From: Sandaracinaceae bacterium
Lineage (GTDB): Bacteria; Myxococcota_A; Polyangia; Polyangiales; Sandaracinaceae
NCBI GenBank assembly: GCA_020633195.1
Contig: JACKEC010000014.1
Location: forward strand, 806,001-870,000
Length of the DNA stretch: 64,000 bases
Direction: 5' to 3'
Position 1 is the first letter of the stretch; every line of letters starts with the position of its first letter. Position numbers and translations under genes: made by a program. This document shows positions 47,708 through 57,187 of the stretch, one piece after another. The notes under the pieces were generated by a model. That model ran no database searches. It saw nothing but the letters and a program-made list of their open reading frames with translations, and was not told the DNA's origin.

Positions 47708-48385
47708 TCAGGCGCGGCCCACCACCTGACGCTCCCACCGGTCGTGCGCGCGGTCGTGGACGAGGGTGACCTCCTCGCCCTGATCGGTCCGGACCCGGAA
47801 GCAGACCCGCGACTCGACGCCGCTGCCCTCCATCCAGCGCCCCATCACGTCCTCGATCCCGATGCGCTCGCCGCTCTCGCCGAAGAACGCGGCGGGCGCG
47901 TACGGCCAGCCGACCGCCGAGCGCACCTCCACGCGGACCGAGTCGAGCACCGGCTCCCAGCTCGGCGCCTCGATGCCCGCCTCGCGGCGCAGCTCCGTCA
48001 CGGTGTGCTCGATGCCGCCCGTCAGCCGACGCGTCAGCGCGCGGGGCTTCGTCACCACGACCAGGAGGTAGTCCTCGCTCACGCGGCGCACGACGATGTC
48101 GCGCTTCTCGCCGTGGACGATGAGCATGAAGCTCGTGCCGGCGCCGAGCCCGCCCATGCGCTCGCCGATCTCGGTCATGGTGACCAGGAGCTGCGCCCCC
48201 GCGACCTTCGCTTGGTAGGGGTCGAGCGCCGAGCAGTAGTCGACGCACTCGCCCTCGCCGTCCACGAACGCGACCGCGAGCAGCCCGGTCGTCCGGTAGA
48301 GCAGGCGCCGCAGGATGTCGGTGAACGCGCTCTCCGCCTGGTCGCGCGCGTACTCCCGCGCCCAGCTGCGGTCCCGCTGGCTCAC
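47708..48385 (-). CDS. Roadblock/LC7-like domain protein
   Basis: 225 residues from GTG 48385, overlapping the foldase stop by 4 bp. Residues about 20-120 (LYRTTGLLAVAFVDGEGECVDYCS cut, AGTSFMLIVHGEKRDIVVRRV, DYLLVVVTKP) have the alternating pattern of a Roadblock/LC7 domain, a module that regulates small GTPases such as MglA in myxobacteria. The C-terminal 100 residues (VRVEVRSAVGWPYAPAAFF) are a separate uncharacterised domain. Domain call is by pattern and of moderate certainty. It is the last gene of a three-gene operon. Confidence 0.65.
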   Translation of the reverse strand: MSQRDRSWAREYARDQAESAFTDILRRLLYRTTGLLAVAFVDGEGECVDYCSALDPYQAKVAGAQLLVTMTEIGERMGGLGAGTSFMLIVHGEKRDIVVRRVSEDYLLVVVTKPRALTRRLTGGIEHTVTELRREAGIEAPSWEPVLDSVRVEVRSAVGWPYAPAAFFGESGERIGIEDVMGRWMEGSGVESRVCFRVRTDQGEEVTLVHDRAHDRWERQVVGRA

Positions 48386-49323
48386 CGGGCCGGCCCCAGG
48401 ACACGAGGGTTGCCGAGGAGGTCCGCCGCGTTGGGCTCGATGTGGACGTTGCTCGCCCGGGCGAGCTCCATCGTGATCCGGTTGAGGATCTCGTAGCGGA
48501 GCGACGCCTCGCGCTCGGAGCGCAGCGTCTCGAGCGCCTCCATGCGGCTCGTCGCCCGCTCGGGCTCGATGCGGGTCAGCACGATCACGTGCCACCCCAT
48601 CTCCGTCCGGACCGGCGTCGGCACGACCCCGGGGGCCGACATCGCGAAGAGCGCCTCGAGGTACGCAGGGTCCGCGGGCGCGTCGCGCGCCATGCCGGCG
48701 ACCTCCTGGACCATCACCTCGAACGGCAGCTCGTGGAGCGGTCGACGATCGATGGCGAGCGTCGCGGCGAGCGGATCGGGGGCCGCCTGCAGCTCCGCGA
48801 GCACCTCGGCGATCCAGGCCTGCTGCGCGGAGTCGTCGGCGCCCGGCTCGACCCGCGCGACCACGTGCGCGCTCCGGCGCTGCTCGGGCGCGGAGAACCG
48901 CGCCGGGTTCGCCTCGTAGGCGGCCTCGACCTCGGCGGGATCGATCTCGACCCGCTCGACCTCGACCGTGCGCGCGAGGAGCGCCTGGACCATCGCCTGG
49001 CGCTGCGCGTGGGCGATGCGGGGGTCCTCGCCGGCCCCCGCCCGCTCGGCCGCGAGCGCCAGCACCGCCTCGTCCTCGAGCCGCGCCAGCGCGGTGGAGG
49101 GGGTGACGTTCGCCGCGCGCGCGGCGTGCTCGACCTCGGCGCGGGTGATCGGGTAGCCGTCGACCGTCGAGAGGACCTCCCCGCCCACCACGGCGCTCCC
49201 TCGCGCGCGCGGGGCGTGCGACGGGCCCTCGGCCTCCGAGCCGCACGACGCGCTCGCCCCGAGGAGAAGGCTCACGAGGGCCGGCCCGACCCAGCGCCCC
49301 GGGCCCCCCGGAGCCGGGCTCAC
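48382..49323 (-). CDS. PpiC/SurA-type peptidylprolyl isomerase lipoprotein
   Basis: 313 residues from GTG 49323, overlapping the upstream stop. The lipobox is ASASC. An N-terminal SurA_N-like helical region (VDGYPITRAEVEHAARA, and LLARTVEVERVEIDPAEVEAAYEANP split) is followed by a parvulin-type domain (about 150-260; RRSAHVVARVEPGADD, PTPVRTEMGWHVIVLTRIEPE). Parvulins isomerise prolyl bonds and chaperone outer-membrane proteins. Expected location is the periplasmic face of a membrane. Confidence 0.87.
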   Translation of the reverse strand: MSPAPGGPGRWVGPALVSLLLGASASCGSEAEGPSHAPRARGSAVVGGEVLSTVDGYPITRAEVEHAARAANVTPSTALARLEDEAVLALAAERAGAGEDPRIAHAQRQAMVQALLARTVEVERVEIDPAEVEAAYEANPARFSAPEQRRSAHVVARVEPGADDSAQQAWIAEVLAELQAAPDPLAATLAIDRRPLHELPFEVMVQEVAGMARDAPADPAYLEALFAMSAPGVVPTPVRTEMGWHVIVLTRIEPERATSRMEALETLRSEREASLRYEILNRITMELARASNVHIEPNAADLLGNPRVLGPAR

Positions 49324-49502
49324 TCGCCCACCGTGGGCCGCAGCAGCTCGACGGCCGCCCGAAGGACCGCGACGCCCGTGAGCAGCAGCAGCGCCGCCGA
49401 CAGGTAGTCGTGGTCGCGCAGCTCCACCACCCCCCACCCGAGAGCGGCGAGCGCGGCCACCGTGAAGAGCAGGCCGGAACCGTCGCGGACGACGCGCGCC
49501 AT
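49320..49502 (-). CDS. Small two-helix membrane protein
   Basis: 60 residues from ATG 49502. Two hydrophobic segments (GLLFTVAALAALGWGVVEL and YLSAALLLLTGVAVLRAAVELL) with basic N-terminus MARVVRDGS. The stop overlaps the GTG of the foldase gene, and TATCTT lies seven bases upstream, so it heads the operon. No family recognised. Larger in-frame extensions to 49640 would overlap the divergent kinase leader. Confidence 0.65.
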   Translation of the reverse strand: MARVVRDGSGLLFTVAALAALGWGVVELRDHDYLSAALLLLTGVAVLRAAVELLRPTVGE

Positions 49503-49509
49503 CGCCCGG

Positions 49510-49515
49510 AAGATA
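49510..49515 (-). promoter_or_regulatory. Candidate -10 of a leaderless promoter for the foldase operon
   Basis: The minus strand reads TATCTT seven bases before ATG 49502; no ribosome-binding sequence intervenes. Confidence 0.4.
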
Positions 49516-49654
49516 GCAGGCGGCGCGGCCGATCCGGCGAAGAGGCTGACGGGGCCGGACCGTGCCCCGATTCCCGCGCGATCCCATCGGGAGACCCGGG
49601 GATGCGAGCGCCCTTGACCCCGACTGGCCAAGGCCGGCACGCTCCGAGGAGCCC

Positions 49655-51178
49655 GTGTCTCGCTTCGGGAAGTACGAGCTCCTCGAACGCATCGGCATCG
49701 GGGGGATGGCGGAGGTCTTCAAGGCGAAGATCTACGGGGCGGAGGGCTTCGAACGCCTCATCGCGATCAAGCGGATCCTGCCGAACCTCACCGAGGACGA
49801 CGACTTCGTGAAGATGTTCGTCGACGAGGCGAAGATCGCGGTCCGGCTGAACCACCCGAACATCGTCGGCATCGACGATCTCGGGAAGGCCGAGGGCACG
49901 CTCTTCATCGCGATGGAGTACGTGCAGGGCAAGGATCTGCGGGCGATCTACGACATCGAGAACTCGCGCGGCACGCAGACGCCGATCGGCATCGCGGTCC
50001 ACATCGTGATGAAAATGTGCGAGGCCCTGCACCACGCGCACTTCGCGACCGGCCCGCGCGGCGAGCCGATGCACGTCATCCACCGCGACGTGAGCCCGCA
50101 GAACGTCTTGCTGTCGTTCGACGGCGAGGTGAAGGTCGCCGACTTCGGCCTCGCCAAGGCCCGCGGTCGCATGGTCCAGACGCAGGCCGGCGTGGTGAAG
50201 GGCAAGCTCGCGTACATGTCGCCGGAGCAGCTGCGCGGCGACGAGATCGACCACCGCGTCGACGTGTTCGGGCTCGGCATCGTCCTGTTCGAGCTGCTGA
50301 CGGGGGTCCGGCTGTTCCTCGGGCCGAGCGACATGGACACGCTGCGCCGGGTCTACGAGGCCAAGGTGCCGGGGATGATCGCGCTCAACCCGGAGATCCA
50401 CCCCGAGCTCGAGGCGATCACGAAGAAGGCGCTCGCCAAGGATCGCGACGAGCGATACCAGACCGCGCTCGCGCTCTTCGAGGACCTCCAGGCCCACGTC
50501 TATGGCCAGGGCGTGTACGCAGGCACGACCGCGCTGCGGCGCTACATCCACGAGGCGTTCCCGGACTCGGCGCCGCAGCTGGGGCTCCCGCCCTTCGCCC
50601 CGAGCGCGCCGCCGCCCGCGCGGCCCTTGATGCCCACCAACCGCCCGCCGGCGCGCGCCGACGTCGCGGCGCCGGGCCCCTCGAGCGAGGAGCTGCGCCC
50701 GCCGCCGCTGCCGAACGTCGAGGACGTCGCCCCGAGCCAGCTCTCGGAGCCCGCGATCCAGGCCGACGCGTTCGTGGTCGACATCGAGGAGAGCATCCGG
50801 ACCGAGCGCCCCCCGAACCTCGACGACGTGATCGCGTCGACGCCCCACCCCGCCCTCGCGACGCAGCGCCTCGACACCAACGCGCCCGAGGAGTCGCAGA
50901 TCCAGACCTCCGAGCGCACGTTCCCGAGCGAGCCGCCCGGGCTCTACGAGGACGTCCCCGCGGACACGCCGAGCTACGACGCCGGGCCCGACACGAACCC
51001 CGCCCCGGCCCCGGCCGACCACGCGTCGCTCGCCGAGTCGCCGTGGGACGACACCACCGAGTTCGAGCCGGTCGGCGCGCCGCTCACCACGGTCGAGTCC
51101 AACCCGGACGCCGACGAGTGGGGAGACGACGCGACCCAGATCGTCGACCCCCGCTCCGCCGACGGCAACGGCCGCTAG
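49655..51178 (+). CDS. Hanks-type Ser/Thr protein kinase, soluble, with acidic tail
   Basis: 507 residues from GTG 49655, preceded by GAGGAG at good spacing; an upstream in-frame GTG at 49562 would add a basic Pro-rich tail outside the domain. The kinase domain (about 5-275) has IGIGGMAEVFKA, IAIKRILPN, VIHRDVSPQNVLLS, ADFGLAKA and AYMSPEQLRG. The C-terminal 200 residues are Pro/Glu/Asp/Thr-rich and disordered with no membrane helix. It is convergent with the FHA-sigma-54 activator gene, a pairing that could be functional because FHA domains bind phosphothreonine. Confidence 0.92.
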   Translation: MSRFGKYELLERIGIGGMAEVFKAKIYGAEGFERLIAIKRILPNLTEDDDFVKMFVDEAKIAVRLNHPNIVGIDDLGKAEGTLFIAMEYVQGKDLRAIYDIENSRGTQTPIGIAVHIVMKMCEALHHAHFATGPRGEPMHVIHRDVSPQNVLLSFDGEVKVADFGLAKARGRMVQTQAGVVKGKLAYMSPEQLRGDEIDHRVDVFGLGIVLFELLTGVRLFLGPSDMDTLRRVYEAKVPGMIALNPEIHPELEAITKKALAKDRDERYQTALALFEDLQAHVYGQGVYAGTTALRRYIHEAFPDSAPQLGLPPFAPSAPPPARPLMPTNRPPARADVAAPGPSSEELRPPPLPNVEDVAPSQLSEPAIQADAFVVDIEESIRTERPPNLDDVIASTPHPALATQRLDTNAPEESQIQTSERTFPSEPPGLYEDVPADTPSYDAGPDTNPAPAPADHASLAESPWDDTTEFEPVGAPLTTVESNPDADEWGDDATQIVDPRSADGNGR

Positions 51179-51190
51179 AGAGTCGACCCT

Positions 51191-51195
<5 letters not shown>
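51174..51195. terminator. Small hairpin spanning both stop codons of convergent genes
   Basis: GCTAGAG (51174-51180) and CTCTAGC (51189-51195) form a 7-bp stem with an 8-base loop. The arms contain the TAG stop of the kinase and the TAG stop of the opposite activator. It may work as a weak bidirectional terminator. Confidence 0.4.
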
Positions 51196-53113
<1,918 letters not shown>

Positions 53114-53129
53114 ACGCGGTCCCGGGCGC

Positions 53130-54911
53130 TCAGTTGCCCGTGCGCGCGGCGAGTCGAGCGCGGACGGCCATGGCGACTTCCCTGACCTGGTTCCAGCTCG
53201 AGCGGCCCTCCTCGGCCTCGCGGATGCGATCGATCTCCGCGACCGCCTCGGGGCTGCCGCTCGTGGCGATGCCGTCGAGCGCATAGAACGCGTCGCCGCG
53301 GACGGGGATGTTGTTGTGGTCCAGGATCCCGATGAGCGCGGTGATGGCCTCGGCGTTGCCGTGGCCGTAGCGCGCGATCATGTAACAAGCCTTGCGCACG
53401 ACCATCGGATCGCTGTCGCCGAGCTTGCCGATGTAGCAGCTCAGGCTGTCGTTGCACTCCTCCGCCGTGGTGAGCGCGGGGTTGTTCTCCTCGAACGCGT
53501 TGCGCACGACGCCGCCCTCGGGCTCGGCGGCGATGACGGCGCGGATGCGCGGCAGGTCGCCGCGGTTGGCGAGGAACGCGTAGCTCTTGAGGCCGACGAC
53601 GCGGAAGTCCGGGAGCTGATCGCGGTCCGCCGCGACGCGGTGCAGGAAGTCGAGGAGGCCCGGGTCGAAGGTGTGCTGCATCGCCGCGAGGAGCTGCGCC
53701 CGAGACGCGCCCGGCGCCTCCGGCGGGAAGCCCTCGGGCATGCGCTCGTAGACGCCGATCAGCGCCTCGCGCAGGCGCGGCGTGTCGCTCTCCTCGCGGT
53801 TGATCTGGACGAGCGACGTCACGCACGAGAGCGCGCGGCCGATGGTCTCGCGGTTCGCGTCCATGTCCTCGTCGAGGGCGGCCGCGGTCATGTCCAGCAT
53901 GGGCTGGACCTGCGCGTACATCGGATCCATCGCCTCGCGGAAGCCGAGCTGGCCGAGCGAGAAGCACGCCTCGCCGATGACCACCCCGCGCGGATCCATC
54001 CGGTTGGCGGCGTCCTCGTCGCGGCGACGGATCGCGGCGATGTAGTTCTCCGCGATGCGGTTCGCCTGCTCGTTGTCCCCGGCGAGGAGCTCGAGGAGCG
54101 GGTCGAGCGCGGGGCGCCCGATCTGCGTGAGCGACTGCGCGCCCACGTCGTTCATGCGCATGTCCGGGCGCTCCGCCGAGAACAGGAACAGCGCCTTGAT
54201 CATGTCCGGCACGGCCGCCGGATCGCGGAGCCGGCCGACCTCTTCGCCCGCCATCCGGTTGATCAGGAAGCTCTGATCCTCGTGGATGCGCGTGGCGACC
54301 TTCGTGAGGATCGGGGTCGCGGCGTGGTTGTTGAGCGAGCCGAGCGCGCGGATGAAGTGGATGCGCATCCGGTTGTCGACGCCGCGGTTGCCCTGCACGC
54401 GGTCGAGCGCCTCGCTGAGCGCCGTGATCGCCTGCGCCTGCTGCGCGTCGTTCAGCTCCATGCGCTCCACGGCCTGGGCCGCGGTGATCGCGTGGTTCTC
54501 GGTGACCTCCGTGCGCCAGTCGAGCGCCGCGATGAACGCGGGCATCGCGCGGACGTCCTGCATCTCGAGGAGCAGGTTCAGGATCCGCTGGCCGTTCGCC
54601 GTGTCGGACGAGTTGTTCACGTAGGTCGTCGAGAGCGCCTCGACGGACGCGTTCGCGACGCCCATCGGGCCGAGCGGCCGGCGTCCGTCCGAGTTCTCCG
54701 GCTGCGTCTCGACGCTGCGATCGCCGTCCACCGCGGCGAGCGCCGAGGTGTACAGGCGGTTCAGGTTCGCGATCGCGTTCTCGCGGCGCACCGGATCGGC
54801 GAGCTCTTCGGCCTGACCGGCGGCGTCGTCCGGCTTGGCGCGGCAGCCGATCATGACGCCTACGACGACTCCGAGCGCGGCCAGCATGGTGGCGATTTGA
54901 TGCCTCTTCAT
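53130..54911 (-). CDS. HEAT-repeat lipoprotein
   Basis: 593 residues; lipobox VGVMIGC. After a 60-residue linker the protein is a solenoid of HEAT-like units (RAMPAFIAALDWRTE, LDPLLELLAGDNEQANRIAENYIAAI split, NAEAITALIGILDHNNIPVRGDAFYALDGI split) and conserved short motifs such as GEACFSLGQLGFREAM. The Cys pair in CNDSLSC may form a disulfide. A good promoter precedes it (54964-54993). The activator gene follows after 16 bp and is probably cotranscribed. Related in style to the HEAT proteins at 41011 and 59048. Confidence 0.82.
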   Translation of the reverse strand: MKRHQIATMLAALGVVVGVMIGCRAKPDDAAGQAEELADPVRRENAIANLNRLYTSALAAVDGDRSVETQPENSDGRRPLGPMGVANASVEALSTTYVNNSSDTANGQRILNLLLEMQDVRAMPAFIAALDWRTEVTENHAITAAQAVERMELNDAQQAQAITALSEALDRVQGNRGVDNRMRIHFIRALGSLNNHAATPILTKVATRIHEDQSFLINRMAGEEVGRLRDPAAVPDMIKALFLFSAERPDMRMNDVGAQSLTQIGRPALDPLLELLAGDNEQANRIAENYIAAIRRRDEDAANRMDPRGVVIGEACFSLGQLGFREAMDPMYAQVQPMLDMTAAALDEDMDANRETIGRALSCVTSLVQINREESDTPRLREALIGVYERMPEGFPPEAPGASRAQLLAAMQHTFDPGLLDFLHRVAADRDQLPDFRVVGLKSYAFLANRGDLPRIRAVIAAEPEGGVVRNAFEENNPALTTAEECNDSLSCYIGKLGDSDPMVVRKACYMIARYGHGNAEAITALIGILDHNNIPVRGDAFYALDGIATSGSPEAVAEIDRIREAEEGRSSWNQVREVAMAVRARLAARTGN

Positions 54912-54963
54912 GATTTCCGATCCCCCCGAAAACGCCGTGTCATTCGACCTGACGGCGCGCGCG

Positions 54964-54993
54964 ACGATATCGGGGCGCTCGTCGCGCTGTCAA
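54964..54993 (-). promoter_or_regulatory. Sigma-70-type promoter for the HEAT lipoprotein gene
   Basis: On the minus strand a perfect TTGACA (54993-54988) is followed after 18 bp by TATCGT (54969-54964). The -35 overlaps the stop codon of the upstream lipoprotein gene. The predicted leader is about 45 bases. Confidence 0.6.
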
Positions 54994-55661
54994 TCGCGGC
55001 CGGCGACGGCCGGCGGGTCTGACGGAGCGTTGGGGTCGAGCTCCCAGCGCAGGTCTACCGTCCCCTCGGCGCCCGTGAACCGCAACGTGATTTCGTCGGC
55101 GTCGAGGGGAATTACGGGCGTGCCGTCCGCGTGCTGCGTCGGGAACGCGATCCGGAAGGTGTGCCGCTGCACCGTGATGGAGGGGAAGTACACCCGCTCG
55201 GCGGCGCCGGGCCGGCGCAGGCGGCTCACCTCGACGGGCGCGGTCTGACGACCCGCCTCGTCCACGAGGAGCACGCGCCACGCGCTGCCCTCGTCGGTCA
55301 GATCGCTGTCGCGGTACCGATTGCCGACCATCGTGACGAAGAAGCGGTGGCGCTCCTGCGCGTCGGCCAGCGTCGAGCGCAGCAGCCGCGTGCGATCCTC
55401 GGTCGCGAGCGAGTAGTCCGCGGCGTAGCGCACCACGTACGCCCAGCGGAACTCCCACGACTCGAACGTGGCGGTGACGTGGAGGATGTCCTCGAGGCGA
55501 TCGAAGGCGAAGTCGTCCGAGCCCCGCGTCCAGTCCCCATAGATCTGCTGGTAGTCGTCGGGCGTGTACGAGCGCGCGGACGGACGCAGCGGGAGCGGCC
55601 TCGAGCCGCAGGCGGAGAGGGCGAGGACGGCCAGCGCGAGCCCGCAGCTACGCCGGATCAC
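54990..55661 (-). CDS. Lipoprotein of unknown function
   Basis: 223 residues from GTG 55661, overlapping the pyrE end by 14 bp. The lipobox is LALSAC. The mature protein begins with a Tyr/Asp-rich segment (SYTPDDYQQIYGDWTRG) and a domain with WEFRWAYVVRYAADYSL and RHRFFVTMVGNRYRDSDL, then a beta-sandwich-like C-terminal half ending VDLRWELDP. No known family; probably a periplasmic component coexpressed with bactofilins. The long overlap with pyrE suggests translational coupling. Confidence 0.75.
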   Translation of the reverse strand: MIRRSCGLALAVLALSACGSRPLPLRPSARSYTPDDYQQIYGDWTRGSDDFAFDRLEDILHVTATFESWEFRWAYVVRYAADYSLATEDRTRLLRSTLADAQERHRFFVTMVGNRYRDSDLTDEGSAWRVLLVDEAGRQTAPVEVSRLRRPGAAERVYFPSITVQRHTFRIAFPTQHADGTPVIPLDADEITLRFTGAEGTVDLRWELDPNAPSDPPAVAGRD

Positions 55662-56202
55662 CGAGGAAGTCCTCCCGGCCGTAGAGCGCCTCGAAGGCGA
55701 GCCCCGCTTCGCGGATGGCGTCCGCGCCGCCCTCGCGGCGATCGACGAGCGCGACCACCGCGTCGACCGCGTAGCCGGCCTCGCGGAGACACCCGATCGC
55801 GTCGAGCGTGGAGCCGCCCGTCGTGACCACGTCCTCCACGACGACCACGCGTGAGCCCTTGGCGAGATGTGTATCGCCTTCGATGCGACGGGCGCTCCCG
55901 TGGTCCTTGGCGCCCTTGCGCACGTAGATCGCGTCGAGGGGCGCCCCGCGCTGGAACGAGACGACGGCGACCGCGGAGGCCAGCGGGCAACCACCGAGCG
56001 CGACCCCCGCGACGGCCACCGGGGCCGGATCGAGGCGGGCCAGGCGATCGTGGAGCGCCGCCCCGACGAGCGCGTGCCCCTCGGCGAGGAGCACCGTCTG
56101 CTTGCAGTCGATGAAGAAGTCCGACTCCTTGCCCGAGGCCAGGATCACGCGCTTCTTCGCGAAGCTGCGCTCGCGGAGCAGCTCGAGGAGGCGCTCCGTC
56201 AC
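55648..56202 (-). CDS. pyrE: Orotate phosphoribosyltransferase
   Basis: 184 residues, slightly short for the family, from GTG 56202 overlapping the bactofilin stop. Diagnostic parts are ILASGKESDFFIDCKQ, YVRKGAKDHG and the PRPP-binding loop VVVVEDVVTTGGSTLDA. It converts orotate and PRPP to orotidine 5'-phosphate in pyrimidine synthesis. It is placed in a bactofilin operon rather than with other pyr genes. Confidence 0.95.
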   Translation of the reverse strand: MTERLLELLRERSFAKKRVILASGKESDFFIDCKQTVLLAEGHALVGAALHDRLARLDPAPVAVAGVALGGCPLASAVAVVSFQRGAPLDAIYVRKGAKDHGSARRIEGDTHLAKGSRVVVVEDVVTTGGSTLDAIGCLREAGYAVDAVVALVDRREGGADAIREAGLAFEALYGREDFLGDPA

Positions 56203-56765
56203 GGCGCCGGCTCGAAGGTCCGATCCTTCCGGCGCGCCTTCTGGCGCGGGACCGTGGGGATGGTCGGCGGCGGAGGCTTACGAGCCCCGCGGCGTCGACG
56301 ACGGCGGGCCTTCGGGGCGTGGTCCTCGGAGGCGCTCACCGACGGCGGAGGCGTGACGGGCGCCGCGGTCGCGGGCGCAGACGCCGTCGCGGGGACCGGC
56401 TCGGGGCCGCGGCGGCGCCGACGCACCGCGGGCGGGACCACCGGCTCACCGGTCATGGTGACGCGGCCGCGCACGCGCGCGCCCTCGACGATGTTGACCC
56501 GCGGAGCGGCCACGTCGCCGACCACGGTGGCGCTCGGCTCGACCCGGAGGGAGACCTTCGCCGACGCGTCGCCGCCGAGCTGCCCCTTGATCACCAGGCT
56601 CGCGGCGCGGACGTCCCCGCGCACGACGCCGCCCTCCTCGATGAGCAGGTCCCCGTCGACCTCGATCGGGCCCTCGACGGTCCCCGCGATGACGAGATCT
56701 CCCTTGCCTTCGATCGACCCGACGAGCGTGAGCCCGGCCGGCAGCAGCGAGGTTCGAACGCTCAC
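56199..56765 (-). CDS. Bactofilin family cytoskeletal protein (second copy)
   Basis: 188 residues from GTG 56765. Residues about 8-105 are the bactofilin beta-helix (LTLVGSIEGKGDLVIAGTVEG, GDLLIEEGGVVRGDVRAASL split, PRVNIVEGARVRGRVTM). A Pro/Ala linker and a strongly basic tail (RRRRRRGARK) of about 80 residues follow, which may contact membrane or nucleic acid. Bactofilins polymerise without nucleotide and act in cell shape or chromosome positioning. It follows a shorter bactofilin with a GTGA overlap. Confidence 0.9.
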   Translation of the reverse strand: MSVRTSLLPAGLTLVGSIEGKGDLVIAGTVEGPIEVDGDLLIEEGGVVRGDVRAASLVIKGQLGGDASAKVSLRVEPSATVVGDVAAPRVNIVEGARVRGRVTMTGEPVVPPAVRRRRRGPEPVPATASAPATAAPVTPPPSVSASEDHAPKARRRRRRGARKPPPPTIPTVPRQKARRKDRTFEPAP

Positions 56766-57106
56766 CGCGCCTCCCCGTCGTCGAAGTCCATCTCGATGCC
56801 GCCTTGCAAGGAGCCTCCGTCGTCAATCGCGATACGTCGTGCGCGGACGTCGCCCACGAGGCGCCCGCCCGCGCGGACGCTCACGCCCCCGGAGGCGGTC
56901 ACGTCGCCGCGCACCTCGCCCTCGATCTCGAGGGCCGAGACGCGCAGCGGCGCCGTCACGGAGCCGTCGGGGCCGACCGCGATCGTGCCATCCACGTCGA
57001 TCTCGCCTTCGAAGATCCCGTCGATCCGCAAATCCGACTTGCCGTCGAGCTTGCCGTGAACCACGAGATCCGGGCCGATGGTGCCGTCCAGTCGCCGACC
57101 GGTCAC
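56762..57106 (-). CDS. Bactofilin family cytoskeletal protein (first copy, short)
   Basis: 114 residues from GTG 57106, with GGAGGGAG upstream. Nearly the whole protein is the beta-helix: GTIGPDLVVHGKLDGKSDLRIDG split, IFEGEIDVDGTIAVGPDG, VRGDVTASGGVSVRAGGRLVGDVRA split. It lacks the basic tail of its neighbour. The two may copolymerise. A sigma-70-type promoter precedes it (57130-57158). Confidence 0.9.
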   Translation of the reverse strand: MTGRRLDGTIGPDLVVHGKLDGKSDLRIDGIFEGEIDVDGTIAVGPDGSVTAPLRVSALEIEGEVRGDVTASGGVSVRAGGRLVGDVRARRIAIDDGGSLQGGIEMDFDDGEAR

Positions 57107-57129
57107 GTTCGAGGCTCCCTCCGCGGCCG

Positions 57130-57158
57130 AGACTAGGAGGCGCCATCGAGCCGGTCAA
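57130..57158 (-). promoter_or_regulatory. Sigma-70-type promoter of the bactofilin-pyrE operon
   Basis: On the minus strand TTGACC (57158-57153) and TAGTCT (57135-57130) are spaced by exactly 17 bp. Predicted transcription start is near 57124, about 18 bases before the GTG. Confidence 0.6.
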
Positions 57159-57187
57159 TCACCCCGCTCGCAAAAGGGGAGGACACC

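Noticed and set aside
49503..49640. Longer form of the 60-residue membrane protein
   Set aside because: The extension overlaps the divergent kinase leader and lacks a membrane or domain pattern. ATG 49502 fits the -10 spacing.
49562..49654. N-terminal extension of the kinase to GTG 49562
   Set aside because: The added residues are Pro/Arg-rich and unlike kinase N-termini. GTG 49655 has GAGGAG at correct spacing.
57107..57187. Riboswitch ahead of the glutamate-cysteine ligase gene
   Set aside because: The 80-bp gap holds the opposing bactofilin promoter and a ribosome site but no recognisable aptamer.
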